From CAYMGM01 sp964390005 (lineage in GTDB: Bacteria > Pseudomonadota > Alphaproteobacteria > UBA9219): 64,000 nt of DNA. A program made the translations under genes and the position numbers. Shown piece after piece: positions 8,282-16,655 of this stretch; positions within the stretch are counted from its first letter, which is position 1; each line of letters begins with the position of its first letter. Under the pieces are notes generated by a model. The model did no database searches and had not been told where the DNA came from. It saw only the letters and a program-made list of their open reading frames with translations. Location of the stretch: the NCBI GenBank assembly GCA_964390005.1, contig CAYMGM010000003.1:1-64000 (forward strand), in the 5' to 3' direction.

Positions 8282-8997
8282 ATCTTGGCCGCCAACGCGC
8301 GAAGAAGAGCGCAGGTTTCTTGATCCAGATCGCCTTGAATGTCGCGCTGGCGAAAATGGCGCTGAAACGCGATAAGGTCGGCGCGCAAAGCGGCCTCTGC
8401 GCCTTCATAGCCTATGCGGCGTAAAAGATCACACGCTTCGCTGGGGAAAAGCGCGGGTTTTGCTTTTTCTTTTTCCAAAAGCCCTTCATCGGGCCAAAGG
8501 CCAAAACCTTTGGTAGCTAAAAGTTGCCACGGAAAAAGCTCGCCCGGATCTTCTTTGCGCGCGGGGGCGACATCGGCATGGCCCCAAATGTTTTGGGAAT
8601 CAAGGCTGGGGTGCCGCGCGAAAAGATCCGTCAGAAGATCTTGCAGCGCCTCGATTTGCGCCGCCGGAAAAGCCCGATAACCAAAGGCGTGGCCGGGATT
8701 GGAAAGCTCGATACCGATCGAGGCGCTATTGACGTCGTTCGATCCCCGCCAAAAGGCTTTGCCCGCGTGCCAGGCGCGTTTGTCGTCGGCCACCAGTTGA
8801 TAAAGGGTTCCGTCGTCGTCGATCAGATAATGGGCACTGACGCCGGATTCTTTATTGCACAAACGCGCCAAAGCAGCGCCCGTCGCGATCATGCCTGTAT
8901 AATGCAGGACAATCAGGTTCAGCGGGACGTCGTCGTGCCTTGGGCCAAAGTTGGGCGAGGGCTGGCAGCAATAGCGGCGCGAGACTTGTTGGATCAT
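8278..8997 (-). CDS. N-acetylmuramoyl-L-alanine amidase, AmpD-like, with peptidoglycan-binding domain
   Basis: Amidase_2 enzymes cleave the bond between MurNAc and L-Ala in peptidoglycan or its recycling fragments. The zinc site is visible: LIVLHYTGM gives the first His, and GHADVAPARKEDPGELFPW gives the second His and the Asp/Lys region. SAHYLIDDDGTLYQLV carries the conserved substrate loop. The last 70 residues (SEACDLLRRIGYEG to FQRHFRQRDIQG) form a PG_binding_1 repeat. No signal peptide is seen, consistent with cytosolic recycling. It overlaps the upstream TerB-DnaJ gene by four bases (ATGA), so the two are coupled. Confidence 0.9.
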   Translation of the reverse strand: MIQQVSRRYCCQPSPNFGPRHDDVPLNLIVLHYTGMIATGAALARLCNKESGVSAHYLIDDDGTLYQLVADDKRAWHAGKAFWRGSNDVNSASIGIELSNPGHAFGYRAFPAAQIEALQDLLTDLFARHPSLDSQNIWGHADVAPARKEDPGELFPWQLLATKGFGLWPDEGLLEKEKAKPALFPSEACDLLRRIGYEGAEAALRADLIAFQRHFRQRDIQGDLDQETCALLRALAAKI

Positions 8998-9851
8998 TTG
9001 ATCCCCCGGTCTTTACAGATGGCCGCATAAGCGGCGTTGAGGTTCTTCATTTTTTCGGTTGCTTCGGCGATTTTATCGGCGGCTTCGCCCTTGGCGACCA
9101 GTTTATCGGGGTGATGTTTGCGGATCAAAAGGCGATAGGCTTTTTTAATATCGGCATCGCTGGCCGTTTGGGACAACCCTAAAAGAGCATAGGAAAAGGC
9201 AAGCGGATCCTTGTCTGGCGCGGCGGCGCGTGCGCGCGTTTGATCTTGCTCGGCGCGCGGCTCGATACGAACGCCCGCCCGCGCGGCGAGGCGTAAAAAG
9301 GCCGCATGTTCAAACCCGAACAAAAGACCGACTTTTCGCAGCATGGCATCTTCTTGGCGCGATAGGCCCGCGCCGTCGGCCAGCGCAACGGCAAAAAGCC
9401 CCAAAAGAATGTCTTCAAGAATCTGGGGCGTAAAATGAAAAATCTGGGCGAGACGCGCGGCATAGGGCTCGTACCCTTCTGCCGAGGCGCGCGCTTCGTC
9501 AAAAAGCGACCCGACACGGCCCAGCTCGCTGTCCGGAATATGAAAAGCACGGCGAAACCCGTTGATCTCGGCGCGGCTGACGCGCCCATCGCTTTTAGCC
9601 AGTTTGGCACTTAAAACAATAATGCCGATCAAGTAAGTTGAACGTTGCAGGCTGTCGGTCATGCCAAACGGAAAGACACCATCATGCGGACCGGGGCGCG
9701 GACCTTGAGGCCTCGTTTCGGAGGCCAAATGGGGCTTGGGTGGCTTACGGTCGCTTAAAAAGCCTAGAATGAAGCCCAAAAGAGCGCCCATTCGGCCCGC
9801 GACGATAAGACCCAAGACAAGGCCTATGATTCTTCCTTTTACGCGACGCAT
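8994..9851 (-). CDS. TerB-domain DnaJ protein (DjlA-like)
   Basis: This is a co-chaperone of the DjlA type that stimulates DnaK, probably at the inner membrane. Residues 6-28 form a glycine-rich hydrophobic segment (IIGLVLGLIVAGRMGALLG). A TerB/tellurite-resistance helical domain follows (around 65-185, LAKSDGRVSRAEINGFRR). The C-terminal J domain ends in the catalytic HPD tripeptide (LIRKHHPDKLVAKG, around residue 255). The gene begins 125 bases from the divergent irr-like gene and overlaps the amidase downstream. This order is frequent in Alphaproteobacteria. Confidence 0.9.
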   Translation of the reverse strand: MRRVKGRIIGLVLGLIVAGRMGALLGFILGFLSDRKPPKPHLASETRPQGPRPGPHDGVFPFGMTDSLQRSTYLIGIIVLSAKLAKSDGRVSRAEINGFRRAFHIPDSELGRVGSLFDEARASAEGYEPYAARLAQIFHFTPQILEDILLGLFAVALADGAGLSRQEDAMLRKVGLLFGFEHAAFLRLAARAGVRIEPRAEQDQTRARAAAPDKDPLAFSYALLGLSQTASDADIKKAYRLLIRKHHPDKLVAKGEAADKIAEATEKMKNLNAAYAAICKDRGIK

Positions 9852-9974
9852 CGGCCTTTATTTCGATCCTTATCGTTAATTGGTGAACTTGTGCCATAGG
9901 ACACAAAAAAAGTTGTTTGTGACAGAACAAAGATCATGAGTGTGTCTTTCCTGCTCTTTTCTTTCCTTGCCTGA

Positions 9975-9995
9975 TCGTGAATAATGATAATATGC
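9975..9995 (+). promoter_or_regulatory. Fur-box-like sequence over the irr start
   Basis: GAATAATGATAATATGCGAA resembles half of a classical Fur box, whose core repeats are GATAAT and AATGATAAT. It covers the GTG (9977) and ATG (9992) start candidates. Autoregulation or control by another Fur-family protein would be plausible. The match is to one arm only. Confidence 0.35.
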
Positions 9996-10471
9996 GAATA
10001 CGAAACGACAAAGAAAGGCTTCACGACCTCCTTCAGGTCTCGGGCGTGCGTCCGACGAAGCAGCGCCTTGTTTTGGCTTCTATCCTCTTTGATGGCAAGC
10101 TTAAACATATGACAGCCGAAGCTGTTCATGAAGCGGCCAATAAACAAGATATCAATGTTTCTTTGGCCACTGTCTATAACACGCTTCATTGTTTCACGGC
10201 AGCCGGTCTCTTGCGCGAGATTTCGGTCGATGCGCCGTGCAACTATTTCGACACGAATGTCAGCGAACATTGCCATCTTTACGATGAAGTGTCAGGCGAA
10301 TTGATGGATTTGCCGCCTGGTCTTGTTCGCTTGGTCCGGGTGCCACGGATGCCGCAAGGGCGGCAAATCGGGCGGATGGATGTGACGATCCGCTTGGTGG
10401 CTAAAGATAATCCCCTGAAAGAACGGTCTTTGAAAGACAAACCCCTCGCCAAAAACAAAAAGCCGCGGTAA
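9977..10471 (+). CDS. irr: Fur-family iron response regulator (Irr-like)
   Basis: Irr senses haem status and represses or activates iron and haem genes in Alphaproteobacteria. The N-terminal winged helix (VRPTKQRLVLASILF and VSLATVYNTLHCF) is typical of Fur proteins. YFDTNVSEHCHLYDEVSGEL matches the Irr-specific region rather than Fur. The Fur C-terminal CxxC zinc motif is absent, as expected for Irr. The histidine cluster that usually reads HHH here reads HCH. A lysine-rich tail extends beyond the family core. The frame opens with GTG at 9977; ATG at 9992 is equally possible, and neither has a clear ribosome binding site. Confidence 0.8.
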   Translation: MNNDNMRIRNDKERLHDLLQVSGVRPTKQRLVLASILFDGKLKHMTAEAVHEAANKQDINVSLATVYNTLHCFTAAGLLREISVDAPCNYFDTNVSEHCHLYDEVSGELMDLPPGLVRLVRVPRMPQGRQIGRMDVTIRLVAKDNPLKERSLKDKPLAKNKKPR

Positions 10472-10546
10472 AAACGCTTTTGCTGGGTGAGGCTGCGCGT
10501 GGCAAACGTGCAGTGTGTCGATTCGTGAACCGGAAGGGATAGGGCC

Positions 10547-11050
10547 GTGGCTGAGACAAAAATGAATAAATTTTATCCGGTCAGTTGGGATGAAATGCAT
10601 CGCAATGGGCGCGCTTTGGCGTGGCGCCTGCTGGAAAAAGGGCCTTGGAAAGGGATTGTCGCCATTACGCGCGGCGGCCTTGTTCCGGCCGCCATCGTTG
10701 CGCGCGAGCTTGATGTGCGGGTGATCGAGACTTTTGCCGTTGTCAGCTATCGCGACGATTCAGACCCCGGTCAGGAAGAGGGCCTTAACGTCCTGAAAGA
10801 GGTTCAAGGCGCGGGCGATGGCGAAGGCTGGCTGGTCATTGACGATTTGGTCGATACGGGCCGTACGCTTGAGGTTTTGCGCCCCCGTTTGCCCAAAGCG
10901 CATTATGCGACGGTTTATGCCAAGCCGCAGGGCCGTCCGATGGTCGATACCTATATCACCGAAGTCAGCCAAGACACGTGGATTTATTTCCCGTGGGATA
11001 TCGAAATGCAGTTCTCGCAACCCATCGTCCAGCGTCAGGACCGCGACTGA
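10547..11050 (+). CDS. gpt: Xanthine-guanine phosphoribosyltransferase
   Basis: Gpt salvages xanthine and guanine with PRPP. The PRPP motif is WLVIDDLVDTGRTLEVLR, and AITRGGLVPAAIVARELD forms the conserved loop. Near the end, WIYFPWDIEMQF is diagnostic of the Gpt type rather than Hpt. At 167 aa it has normal length. The start is GTG at 10547 after GGAAGGGATAGG; an ATG at 10562 would give 162 aa. The rRNA methyltransferase begins three bases after its stop, so the two are probably co-transcribed. Confidence 0.92.
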   Translation: MAETKMNKFYPVSWDEMHRNGRALAWRLLEKGPWKGIVAITRGGLVPAAIVARELDVRVIETFAVVSYRDDSDPGQEEGLNVLKEVQGAGDGEGWLVIDDLVDTGRTLEVLRPRLPKAHYATVYAKPQGRPMVDTYITEVSQDTWIYFPWDIEMQFSQPIVQRQDRD

Positions 11051-11052
11051 AC

Positions 11053-12240
11053 ATGGCGCGTCCCGTTATCAGGCTTCACCCCGGCAAGCATAAAAGAATA
11101 GCGCAGGGTCATCCGTGGGTTTATTCCAACGAAATCGTGATGGATGGTGCGGCCAAAGCCTTACCGCCGGGCGCGATTGTCGCGTTTAAAGCCCATGATG
11201 GCACGTTTCTGGGCTGGGGCAGCTTTAATCCCAAAACCTTGATCGCAGGACGTGTCTTTGATCGCACGCCGTTGGGGCAGCCTGATTTCGCCTGGCTGAC
11301 GGGGCGTTTGGAAGCGGCCCTCTCGATACGCGATGCGCTGATCGGCACGCCTTATTATCGGCTGGTTCATGCCGAAGCCGACGGCCTGCCGGGGCTGATT
11401 GTCGATCGGTTTGGCGATTATCTCAGCCTTGAAATCAATACGGCTGGCATGGAAGCGCTTCAGCCTGTCTTGCTTGATGCGCTGGAATCGCTTTTGTCGC
11501 CCAAAGGTATCATCGTTCACGCCGACACGTCTGCGCGCGCGATGGAGGGGCTTGTCAGCCACGTCAGCGTTGTGCGCGGTGCGATACCGCAGGGGCCGGT
11601 TCCTGTCTTAGAAAATGGACTGACCTATTATGCCGATTTGCAAGGTGGGCAGAAAACGGGCTGGTATTTTGATCAACGCGACAACCATGCGCTGATGGCG
11701 CGGTTTGCGCAAAAAGCGTCGGTCTTGGATCTTTACTGCCATGCGGGCGGGTTTGGCCTGTTGGCGACGGCGCGCGGCGCGGCGCGGGTCGTCGGCGTCG
11801 ATTCATCGCAAAGCGCGTTAGAAATGGCGCATCGGGCGGCCAAGGAAGCCGATCTTTTGGGGCGCTGCACTTTCTGCAAAGCCGATGTTTTCGAAGAGCT
11901 GGAAAAACGGTTTGGCGCGCGCGACGTTTTCGATGTCGTGATTGCCGATCCGCCGCCCTTTGTCAAAAGCCGCAAAGATCTGGCGGCGGGCGCGCGTGGT
12001 TATCGCAAGTTGGCGCGGCTGTCGGCGCAAGTCACAGCACCGGGCGGCGTTCTTTACATCGCTTCGTGCAGCCACAATATGGGGCTTGACGATTTGGCGG
12101 TCGAAGTCGCGCGCGGCTTGGCCGAGGCCGGGCGCATGGGCCGGACGTTGTTCACGACATTTGCTGCGCCCGATCACCCTGTTCTCCCCGCTTTGCCGGA
12201 AAGCGCCTATCTGAAAGGCTTTGTGATTCAGTTGGATTGA
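11053..12240 (+). CDS. SAM-dependent rRNA methyltransferase, RlmI-like (PUA + Rossmann)
   Basis: The protein methylates cytosine in RNA by analogy with RlmI (23S m5C1962). Residues 5-80 form the PUA-like RNA-binding domain (GKHKRIAQGHPWVYSNEIV). The catalytic Rossmann domain carries VLDLYCHAGGFGLLAT (SAM motif I) and VIADPPPFVKSRKDL (motif IV). SCSHNMGLDDL supplies the conserved cysteine. The frame opens earlier at 10978 but that would overlap gpt; ATG 11053 is right after the gpt stop. It converges with the next gene, overlapping by 13 bases at the 3' ends. Confidence 0.9.
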   Translation: MARPVIRLHPGKHKRIAQGHPWVYSNEIVMDGAAKALPPGAIVAFKAHDGTFLGWGSFNPKTLIAGRVFDRTPLGQPDFAWLTGRLEAALSIRDALIGTPYYRLVHAEADGLPGLIVDRFGDYLSLEINTAGMEALQPVLLDALESLLSPKGIIVHADTSARAMEGLVSHVSVVRGAIPQGPVPVLENGLTYYADLQGGQKTGWYFDQRDNHALMARFAQKASVLDLYCHAGGFGLLATARGAARVVGVDSSQSALEMAHRAAKEADLLGRCTFCKADVFEELEKRFGARDVFDVVIADPPPFVKSRKDLAAGARGYRKLARLSAQVTAPGGVLYIASCSHNMGLDDLAVEVARGLAEAGRMGRTLFTTFAAPDHPVLPALPESAYLKGFVIQLD

Positions 12241-13088
12241 TCCAAACCGAATTGCTTAAGGAAAAAAGCTTTGGCCAAGGCCGCGGCTTCATCGCTGGTG
12301 CTTTCTAGAGTTGGCGTGAAGACCTGGCGATCTTTGGGGCTATAGGCCGGAACAAAGCGTCCGGGTACAAAATTCATCGCGCCAACAGGCTCGGCGGCGG
12401 CAAGGCGGGCCATCGCGCCCGCAAACTCTTTTTCTGGCAGCATGATGATATCGTAAGCCATATTGCCGATAAGACGCGCTCCGATGATGGCTTGCACCGG
12501 CATTTGCGGCAGACGGGCTTGCCGAATATAGCGCGGCACGGAAGCCGCGATATAAGCGCCGCGCGGTGTCGCTGGAAAAGGCGCGGCTGTAGATTTAGGC
12601 GCGGCCGCTGTCTCGGGCTGTGCCTCAGGTGACGGCTCAGGCGGTTGATCGGGAGGCGGGGCGCTTGCGCCTTTTTCGTGAAGGTGCGCTTGCCGGGCTT
12701 CTTTTTCCTGCGCGGCGCGAACGTCATCCGCTAATTTGAAATAGGCCTTGGCCAAACTGTTGACGTTGCGAATGGCTTGCCAGGCGACGTTCAGCTCTTT
12801 CAGCTTTTCTTCGGCAGCGGGGTCATGATGGCCGCGATCGGGATGAAGCGCAAAAGCCTTTACATGATAGGCTTTTTGCAGCGTTTCATAAGAAAGATCC
12901 AGCGGGCCGAACAATCGCCGCGCTTTGAAAAAAGCTTCAAGATCGTCGATTTCTTTGCGCCGGGCTGGGGAAATCAGGCGATAGGCTTTGGCAGCTTGAA
13001 TGGCGTCAAAAAACGTAACTGGCGGCGCTTGCAAAGAAAGGCCAAGGCGCGCCAACGCATAGTGCATGTCCAAGGCATAAGCCGTCAT
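12228..13088 (-). CDS. J-domain protein, second DnaJ-like gene
   Basis: A J domain spans about residues 5-105: an N-terminal helical part (MHYALARLGL, FFDAIQAAKAYRLISPARRK), then AFALHPDRGHHD with the HPD tripeptide, and an ELNVAWQAIRN helix. The arrangement resembles HscB-like or specialised J proteins. A Pro/Ala/Glu linker (around 135-175) leads to a C-terminal domain of about 110 residues that I do not recognise (YIRQARLPQMPVQAII). No membrane segment is seen. It follows the RlmD gene on the same strand with a six-base gap, so the two form an operon. Confidence 0.8.
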   Translation of the reverse strand: MTAYALDMHYALARLGLSLQAPPVTFFDAIQAAKAYRLISPARRKEIDDLEAFFKARRLFGPLDLSYETLQKAYHVKAFALHPDRGHHDPAAEEKLKELNVAWQAIRNVNSLAKAYFKLADDVRAAQEKEARQAHLHEKGASAPPPDQPPEPSPEAQPETAAAPKSTAAPFPATPRGAYIAASVPRYIRQARLPQMPVQAIIGARLIGNMAYDIIMLPEKEFAGAMARLAAAEPVGAMNFVPGRFVPAYSPKDRQVFTPTLESTSDEAAALAKAFFLKQFGLDQSN

Positions 13089-13094
13089 GTCTTC

Positions 13095-14351
13095 CTAGCC
13101 ACGCTTGAAGTGAGCCGCCACTTCGCAATGGGCAGACCACAAAAATTGATCGACGATCTGCAAAGTCTGACATTGATACCCACCGTCTTGCAACAGTTTC
13201 GCGTCGCGCATAAAGCTTGGCGGATCGCAACTGATGGCGACGATATCGGGCACGCAACTTTCGGCCAGTCTTTCGGCGACGGCACGCGCGCCGCCACGCG
13301 GCGGATCGAAAATGACCAAATCATAAGCATTACAGGTAAAAGCCGATGGCGACGCGCGCATCAGATTTAAACGGTCTGTTTGATCTTTGTCGCGCCCTTT
13401 GATCGCGCGGGCCAGCGCGTCAATGGCCGGGCCGTCATTATCGATGAACAGGTGGCGGCGCGCTTTGGGCATCGACAGACCAAACCCGCCAAGGCCGCAA
13501 AATAAATCCATGACGCTTTCTGCGTTGGGGGCCGCGGCTTTTGCAAAAGCCAATAAGGCCTCTTCGCCTTCTTGGCTGACCTGCAAAAACGATCCGGGTG
13601 GAAAAGCAACTTGTGTGCGCCCAAAGGTAACGGAAAGCGGCACGCGGAAAGCGACAGGCTCGGTCCGGCTGCGGTCCAACTTGCGCCACGATAACTGTGC
13701 GACATCCAGCGTATCGGCCAACATCGCCAAGGCGAGACGGGCTTCTAAATCAAGGGCAGGCCCGCCGATCAACAGCATATCGATCCCGCCGGGCAGAAGC
13801 GTCAGTTGAATATCGCAAGCTTCGCCACGCGGGAGCCAAGAAGGAAGCGCCGTCCTTAGCGAAGACAAAAAGGCCTCAAGGCGCGGATGTAAAAGAGGGC
13901 AGACATCAATGGGAACGATACGATGACTTTTTTCGGCATTAAAGCCAAGAAGAATACCATCTTTACTGTGCCGGGCGGTCAACCGGGCGCGGCGGCGCGA
14001 AGCGGCAGGGGTTGCAAAGGTCGGTAAAGTACGATGGACGCGAAGGCCGTTTTGCTCGATCAAGCGCTTGATCTGTTGTTCTTTCCATGCGGTCATGGCC
14101 TCGGTTTTCATGTGCTGCAAGCGACAGCCGCCGCAAACGCCAAAATGCGGGCATGGTGGCACGACGCGATCTGGCGACGGCGCTAAGATCTCGATCAATG
14201 CGGGACGACAGATATCGGCGCTGGCGCGCAACCGGACATGTTCGCCCGGCAGCGTGCCGGGAACAAACAAGGTTGTTTGCTTTTGATGCGCGATTCCGTC
14301 ACCTTGCGCGCCAAGATCGTCGATTTGGATTTCAAAGGCGTCTTGTGTCAT
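13095..14351 (-). CDS. rlmD: 23S rRNA (uracil-C5)-methyltransferase, RlmD/TrmA family
   Basis: The enzyme makes m5U in 23S rRNA using SAM. Residues 8-60 form a TRAM RNA-binding domain (LGAQGDGIAHQKQTTLFVPG). The iron-sulfur cysteines are in CPHFGVCGGCRLQHM, with a fourth in DVCPLLHPR. The catalytic core has VMDLFCGLGGFGLSM (SAM motif), LVIFDPPRGGA, and the nucleophile in VAISCDPPSFMRDAKLL. At 418 aa it has normal length. Specificity between U747 and U1939 positions cannot be told from sequence alone. It is probably the first gene of an operon with the J-domain gene downstream. Confidence 0.9.
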   Translation of the reverse strand: MTQDAFEIQIDDLGAQGDGIAHQKQTTLFVPGTLPGEHVRLRASADICRPALIEILAPSPDRVVPPCPHFGVCGGCRLQHMKTEAMTAWKEQQIKRLIEQNGLRVHRTLPTFATPAASRRRARLTARHSKDGILLGFNAEKSHRIVPIDVCPLLHPRLEAFLSSLRTALPSWLPRGEACDIQLTLLPGGIDMLLIGGPALDLEARLALAMLADTLDVAQLSWRKLDRSRTEPVAFRVPLSVTFGRTQVAFPPGSFLQVSQEGEEALLAFAKAAAPNAESVMDLFCGLGGFGLSMPKARRHLFIDNDGPAIDALARAIKGRDKDQTDRLNLMRASPSAFTCNAYDLVIFDPPRGGARAVAERLAESCVPDIVAISCDPPSFMRDAKLLQDGGYQCQTLQIVDQFLWSAHCEVAAHFKRG

Positions 14352-14454
14352 GTTTTCCTTTTCCCATGGCAGCGGCGCCTATATAAAGCGCGGCGGGAAA
14401 TAAAAAAAGCATAATCATGGTTAACGCTCGTGTCCGAGCAAGAAAGAGGCGAAA

Positions 14455-14940
14455 ATGCGCGGTTATTTCGGTGTCGGGGTCGAAGAAATTAGCAAAGGCG
14501 GCAATCTGGGCAATTTGGTGCGCACAGCGCACGCTTTCGGCGCGAGCTTCTTTTTTACGATCAACGCCTCGGTGGATTACCGCGATGTGTTAGCTTCCGA
14601 CACCTCGCATGCGGATCTACACATGCCATTTTATGCCTATCCGTCGGTTGAGGCGATGAACCTTCCCAGCGACTGCAGCTTGGTGGGGGTTGAGTTGATG
14701 GAAGGGGCGGTCGATCTGCCGCGCTTTCGCCACCCGATGCGCGCGGCCTATGTGTTGGGCCCTGAAAAGGGAAGCTTATCGCCAGCGCTGGTGGCGCGCT
14801 GCCAGCACATTGTCAAAATTCCCACCAAGTTCTGCGTGAATGTGGGCGTGGCCGGCGCGATGGTGATTTACGATCGGATGATCTGCATGGGCGATCAGGC
14901 CGAGCGTCCCGTCATGCCCGGCATCCGCGTCGCGCGTTAA
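14455..14940 (+). CDS. TrmH/SpoU-family RNA 2'-O-methyltransferase
   Basis: SPOUT methyltransferases form a trefoil knot and methylate ribose 2'-OH in tRNA or rRNA. The three family motifs are visible: NLGNLVRTAHAFGASF (motif 1), AAYVLGPEKGSLSPALV (motif 2) and KIPTKFCVNVGVAGAMVIYD (motif 3). The last has valine where TrmH usually has Ser-Leu-Asn, so it is a divergent member. The 161 aa length corresponds to the catalytic domain alone, without an extra RNA-binding domain. AAGAAAGAGGCGAAAATG gives a good ribosome binding site. The gene is divergent from rlmD and may share its promoter region. Confidence 0.85.
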   Translation: MRGYFGVGVEEISKGGNLGNLVRTAHAFGASFFFTINASVDYRDVLASDTSHADLHMPFYAYPSVEAMNLPSDCSLVGVELMEGAVDLPRFRHPMRAAYVLGPEKGSLSPALVARCQHIVKIPTKFCVNVGVAGAMVIYDRMICMGDQAERPVMPGIRVAR

Positions 14941-14949
14941 GGCACTACT

Positions 14950-15678
14950 TCATAAAGCGAGTCGCCCCTGAGGCATGGAGATTATGCGCCGAGCCGTTCT
15001 TAGCAAGCTATCGGCAATAGCTGCTGCTTTCGTGAAATCATGAAATTTCGTGTAGGCGTTGGGGACGGCAAGGCAATTCATGCCTGCCTGCGCACCAGAA
15101 ATAACACCAGGCCCTGCATCTTCAAACACAAGATAGTTTTTTCGTGAGCCAAAAGTTTTTTTAACTAATAGATAGATTTCTGGATCGGGCTTCGCTTTTT
15201 TGACCCTATCCCCCGAAACGACAAAATCAAATAACGAACAGACACCAAGGTTTCGACTGCCAAGGATGACATCAAGCCCAATTTGTCCCGTTGATGAGGC
15301 AATAGCTAATTTTTTGTTTGTTTCATCCGCGACAAAACAAAAAAGATCAATAACGCCTTCGCGCACGATTGACGAAGCTTCTGTTCCGATAAGCGAGGCG
15401 TAAATCTCTTGCCGACGTTGAACAAGGTGCTTGACCAATTTATCGGCGGGTTTTTCGTCAGGAAATAAATCTGGAATCCATTCGGCTGCTTTACGTCCAA
15501 CGCATGTCTGTATCCAGCGTTCAGCCGAGAGATGAACGTTTAAACCAATTTCCTCAAAAGCAAGGATCGAGGCGCGTTGTTGCAAAGGTTCATCGTCAAT
15601 GACAAGGCCGTTGACATCGAAGACAAGAACATCCGCTTCCTCAATAAGCTGGCCTAAAAATGGATCATTAAAATACAT
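14950..15678 (-). CDS. HAD-superfamily hydrolase with altered motif I
   Basis: The fold is that of the beta-phosphoglucomutase/phosphoglycolate phosphatase subgroup with a helical cap. Motif II is in LAIASSTGQIG. The lysine of motif III is in VKKAKPDPEIYLLV, and the acidic motif IV is in YLVFEDAGPGVISGAQAGM. Motif I reads VFDVNGLVIDDEPL, so the second Asp, normally the acid/base, is Asn. That change is expected to reduce ordinary phosphatase turnover. The ATG overlaps the stop of the upstream gene by one base (TAATG), which implies translational coupling. The substrate is unknown. Confidence 0.82.
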   Translation of the reverse strand: MYFNDPFLGQLIEEADVLVFDVNGLVIDDEPLQQRASILAFEEIGLNVHLSAERWIQTCVGRKAAEWIPDLFPDEKPADKLVKHLVQRRQEIYASLIGTEASSIVREGVIDLFCFVADETNKKLAIASSTGQIGLDVILGSRNLGVCSLFDFVVSGDRVKKAKPDPEIYLLVKKTFGSRKNYLVFEDAGPGVISGAQAGMNCLAVPNAYTKFHDFTKAAAIADSLLRTARRIISMPQGRLAL

Positions 15679-16496
15679 TACGAAGGACCTCTCGAAGAAA
15701 AACGTTCAAAAAGACTACGAAACAAGCGCGAGACTCGGCCTTGGTTTTTGCCAAGCCCCATTTGCTGTTGCGGGCCTTCTCTTTCTTGCTTCTCGCGCGC
15801 GACGCGGGCAAGAACGCCTTCGACCATGCCATCAGGCGCGGGCGTATAGGGGCCGGTGCGAAGCTGCAAAAAAGCCGCTGCTGAAGTGTTATTATATTCG
15901 ACGACAACATGCGGCACGCCAAAAAAACGAAGGGTAGCGGTTACGGCTGGCAGTAAGCCTTCGCCGATGTTGCGGACGATCAATTCTTCGCCGCGACCTT
16001 GGCTTAAGGAACAGCCAAGAAGCGTAGCAATGCCTTTTTGAATAGATTCTTTTTCATTTGGCTGCATGGGGGCCATACCATCGCGAATGGTTGCGACGAT
16101 CGCGGCGCGTGCGGCCATCTGTTCTTCTTTGTTCAGCCTTTCGGCGGCCAGAACGGCATAAGCGTCGGGGATCATATCGTCGGCGCGGCGTTCAATAACG
16201 CCGCGGTCGGCATACAGGCCGACGCGGCGGATCAACTGCTGTTCATAAGCCTTTCCATCGGGAAGCGCGGGCGCATGAAAGCCCAAAAACGATTCAAGCC
16301 CCATTTGAAAACCGTTGGCTTCAAGCGCAGCGCGATAAGGCGCGGCCCCGTCCGAGTAATAGGCGAAAAGATCGGACTTCGCGATCTGGACCGTGACGTT
16401 GGGCGCAAGGTTTAAAAGTTCGGCGATTGTTTGAGCCTGACCTTGCTGGGCCAGACAATTTAAATAGGTTGTAACCTCAAGAAGCGAGTCCATCAA
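15678..16496 (-). CDS. Protein of unknown function (272 aa), coupled to the HAD gene
   Basis: I do not recognise a family. The protein is mostly helical and soluble, without signal peptide or membrane helix. It contains VGLYADRGVIERRADDMIPD and GEELIVRNIGEGLLPAVTA segments that look conserved in style but match no motif I know. The C-terminal 40 residues are basic and Gln/Arg-rich. Its stop codon is shared with the start of the HAD gene (TAATG), so the two products are probably made together and may act in one pathway. Confidence 0.7.
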   Translation of the reverse strand: MMDSLLEVTTYLNCLAQQGQAQTIAELLNLAPNVTVQIAKSDLFAYYSDGAAPYRAALEANGFQMGLESFLGFHAPALPDGKAYEQQLIRRVGLYADRGVIERRADDMIPDAYAVLAAERLNKEEQMAARAAIVATIRDGMAPMQPNEKESIQKGIATLLGCSLSQGRGEELIVRNIGEGLLPAVTATLRFFGVPHVVVEYNNTSAAAFLQLRTGPYTPAPDGMVEGVLARVAREKQEREGPQQQMGLGKNQGRVSRLFRSLFERFSSRGPS

Positions 16497-16655
16497 AAGC
16501 TCATCAGGGAAAAGGCGGTTAACACGAGCCCTTGCTATATCGCCTTTAGATGAAACTAATGAGCCTGAATTAACGTTAAAGACCTTAAAAAATGTTTCTT
16601 ACGTTTAACAAGCCCCTCGCGGCATGCCAAAAAAGGCAAAAGCCCACGCATACAT

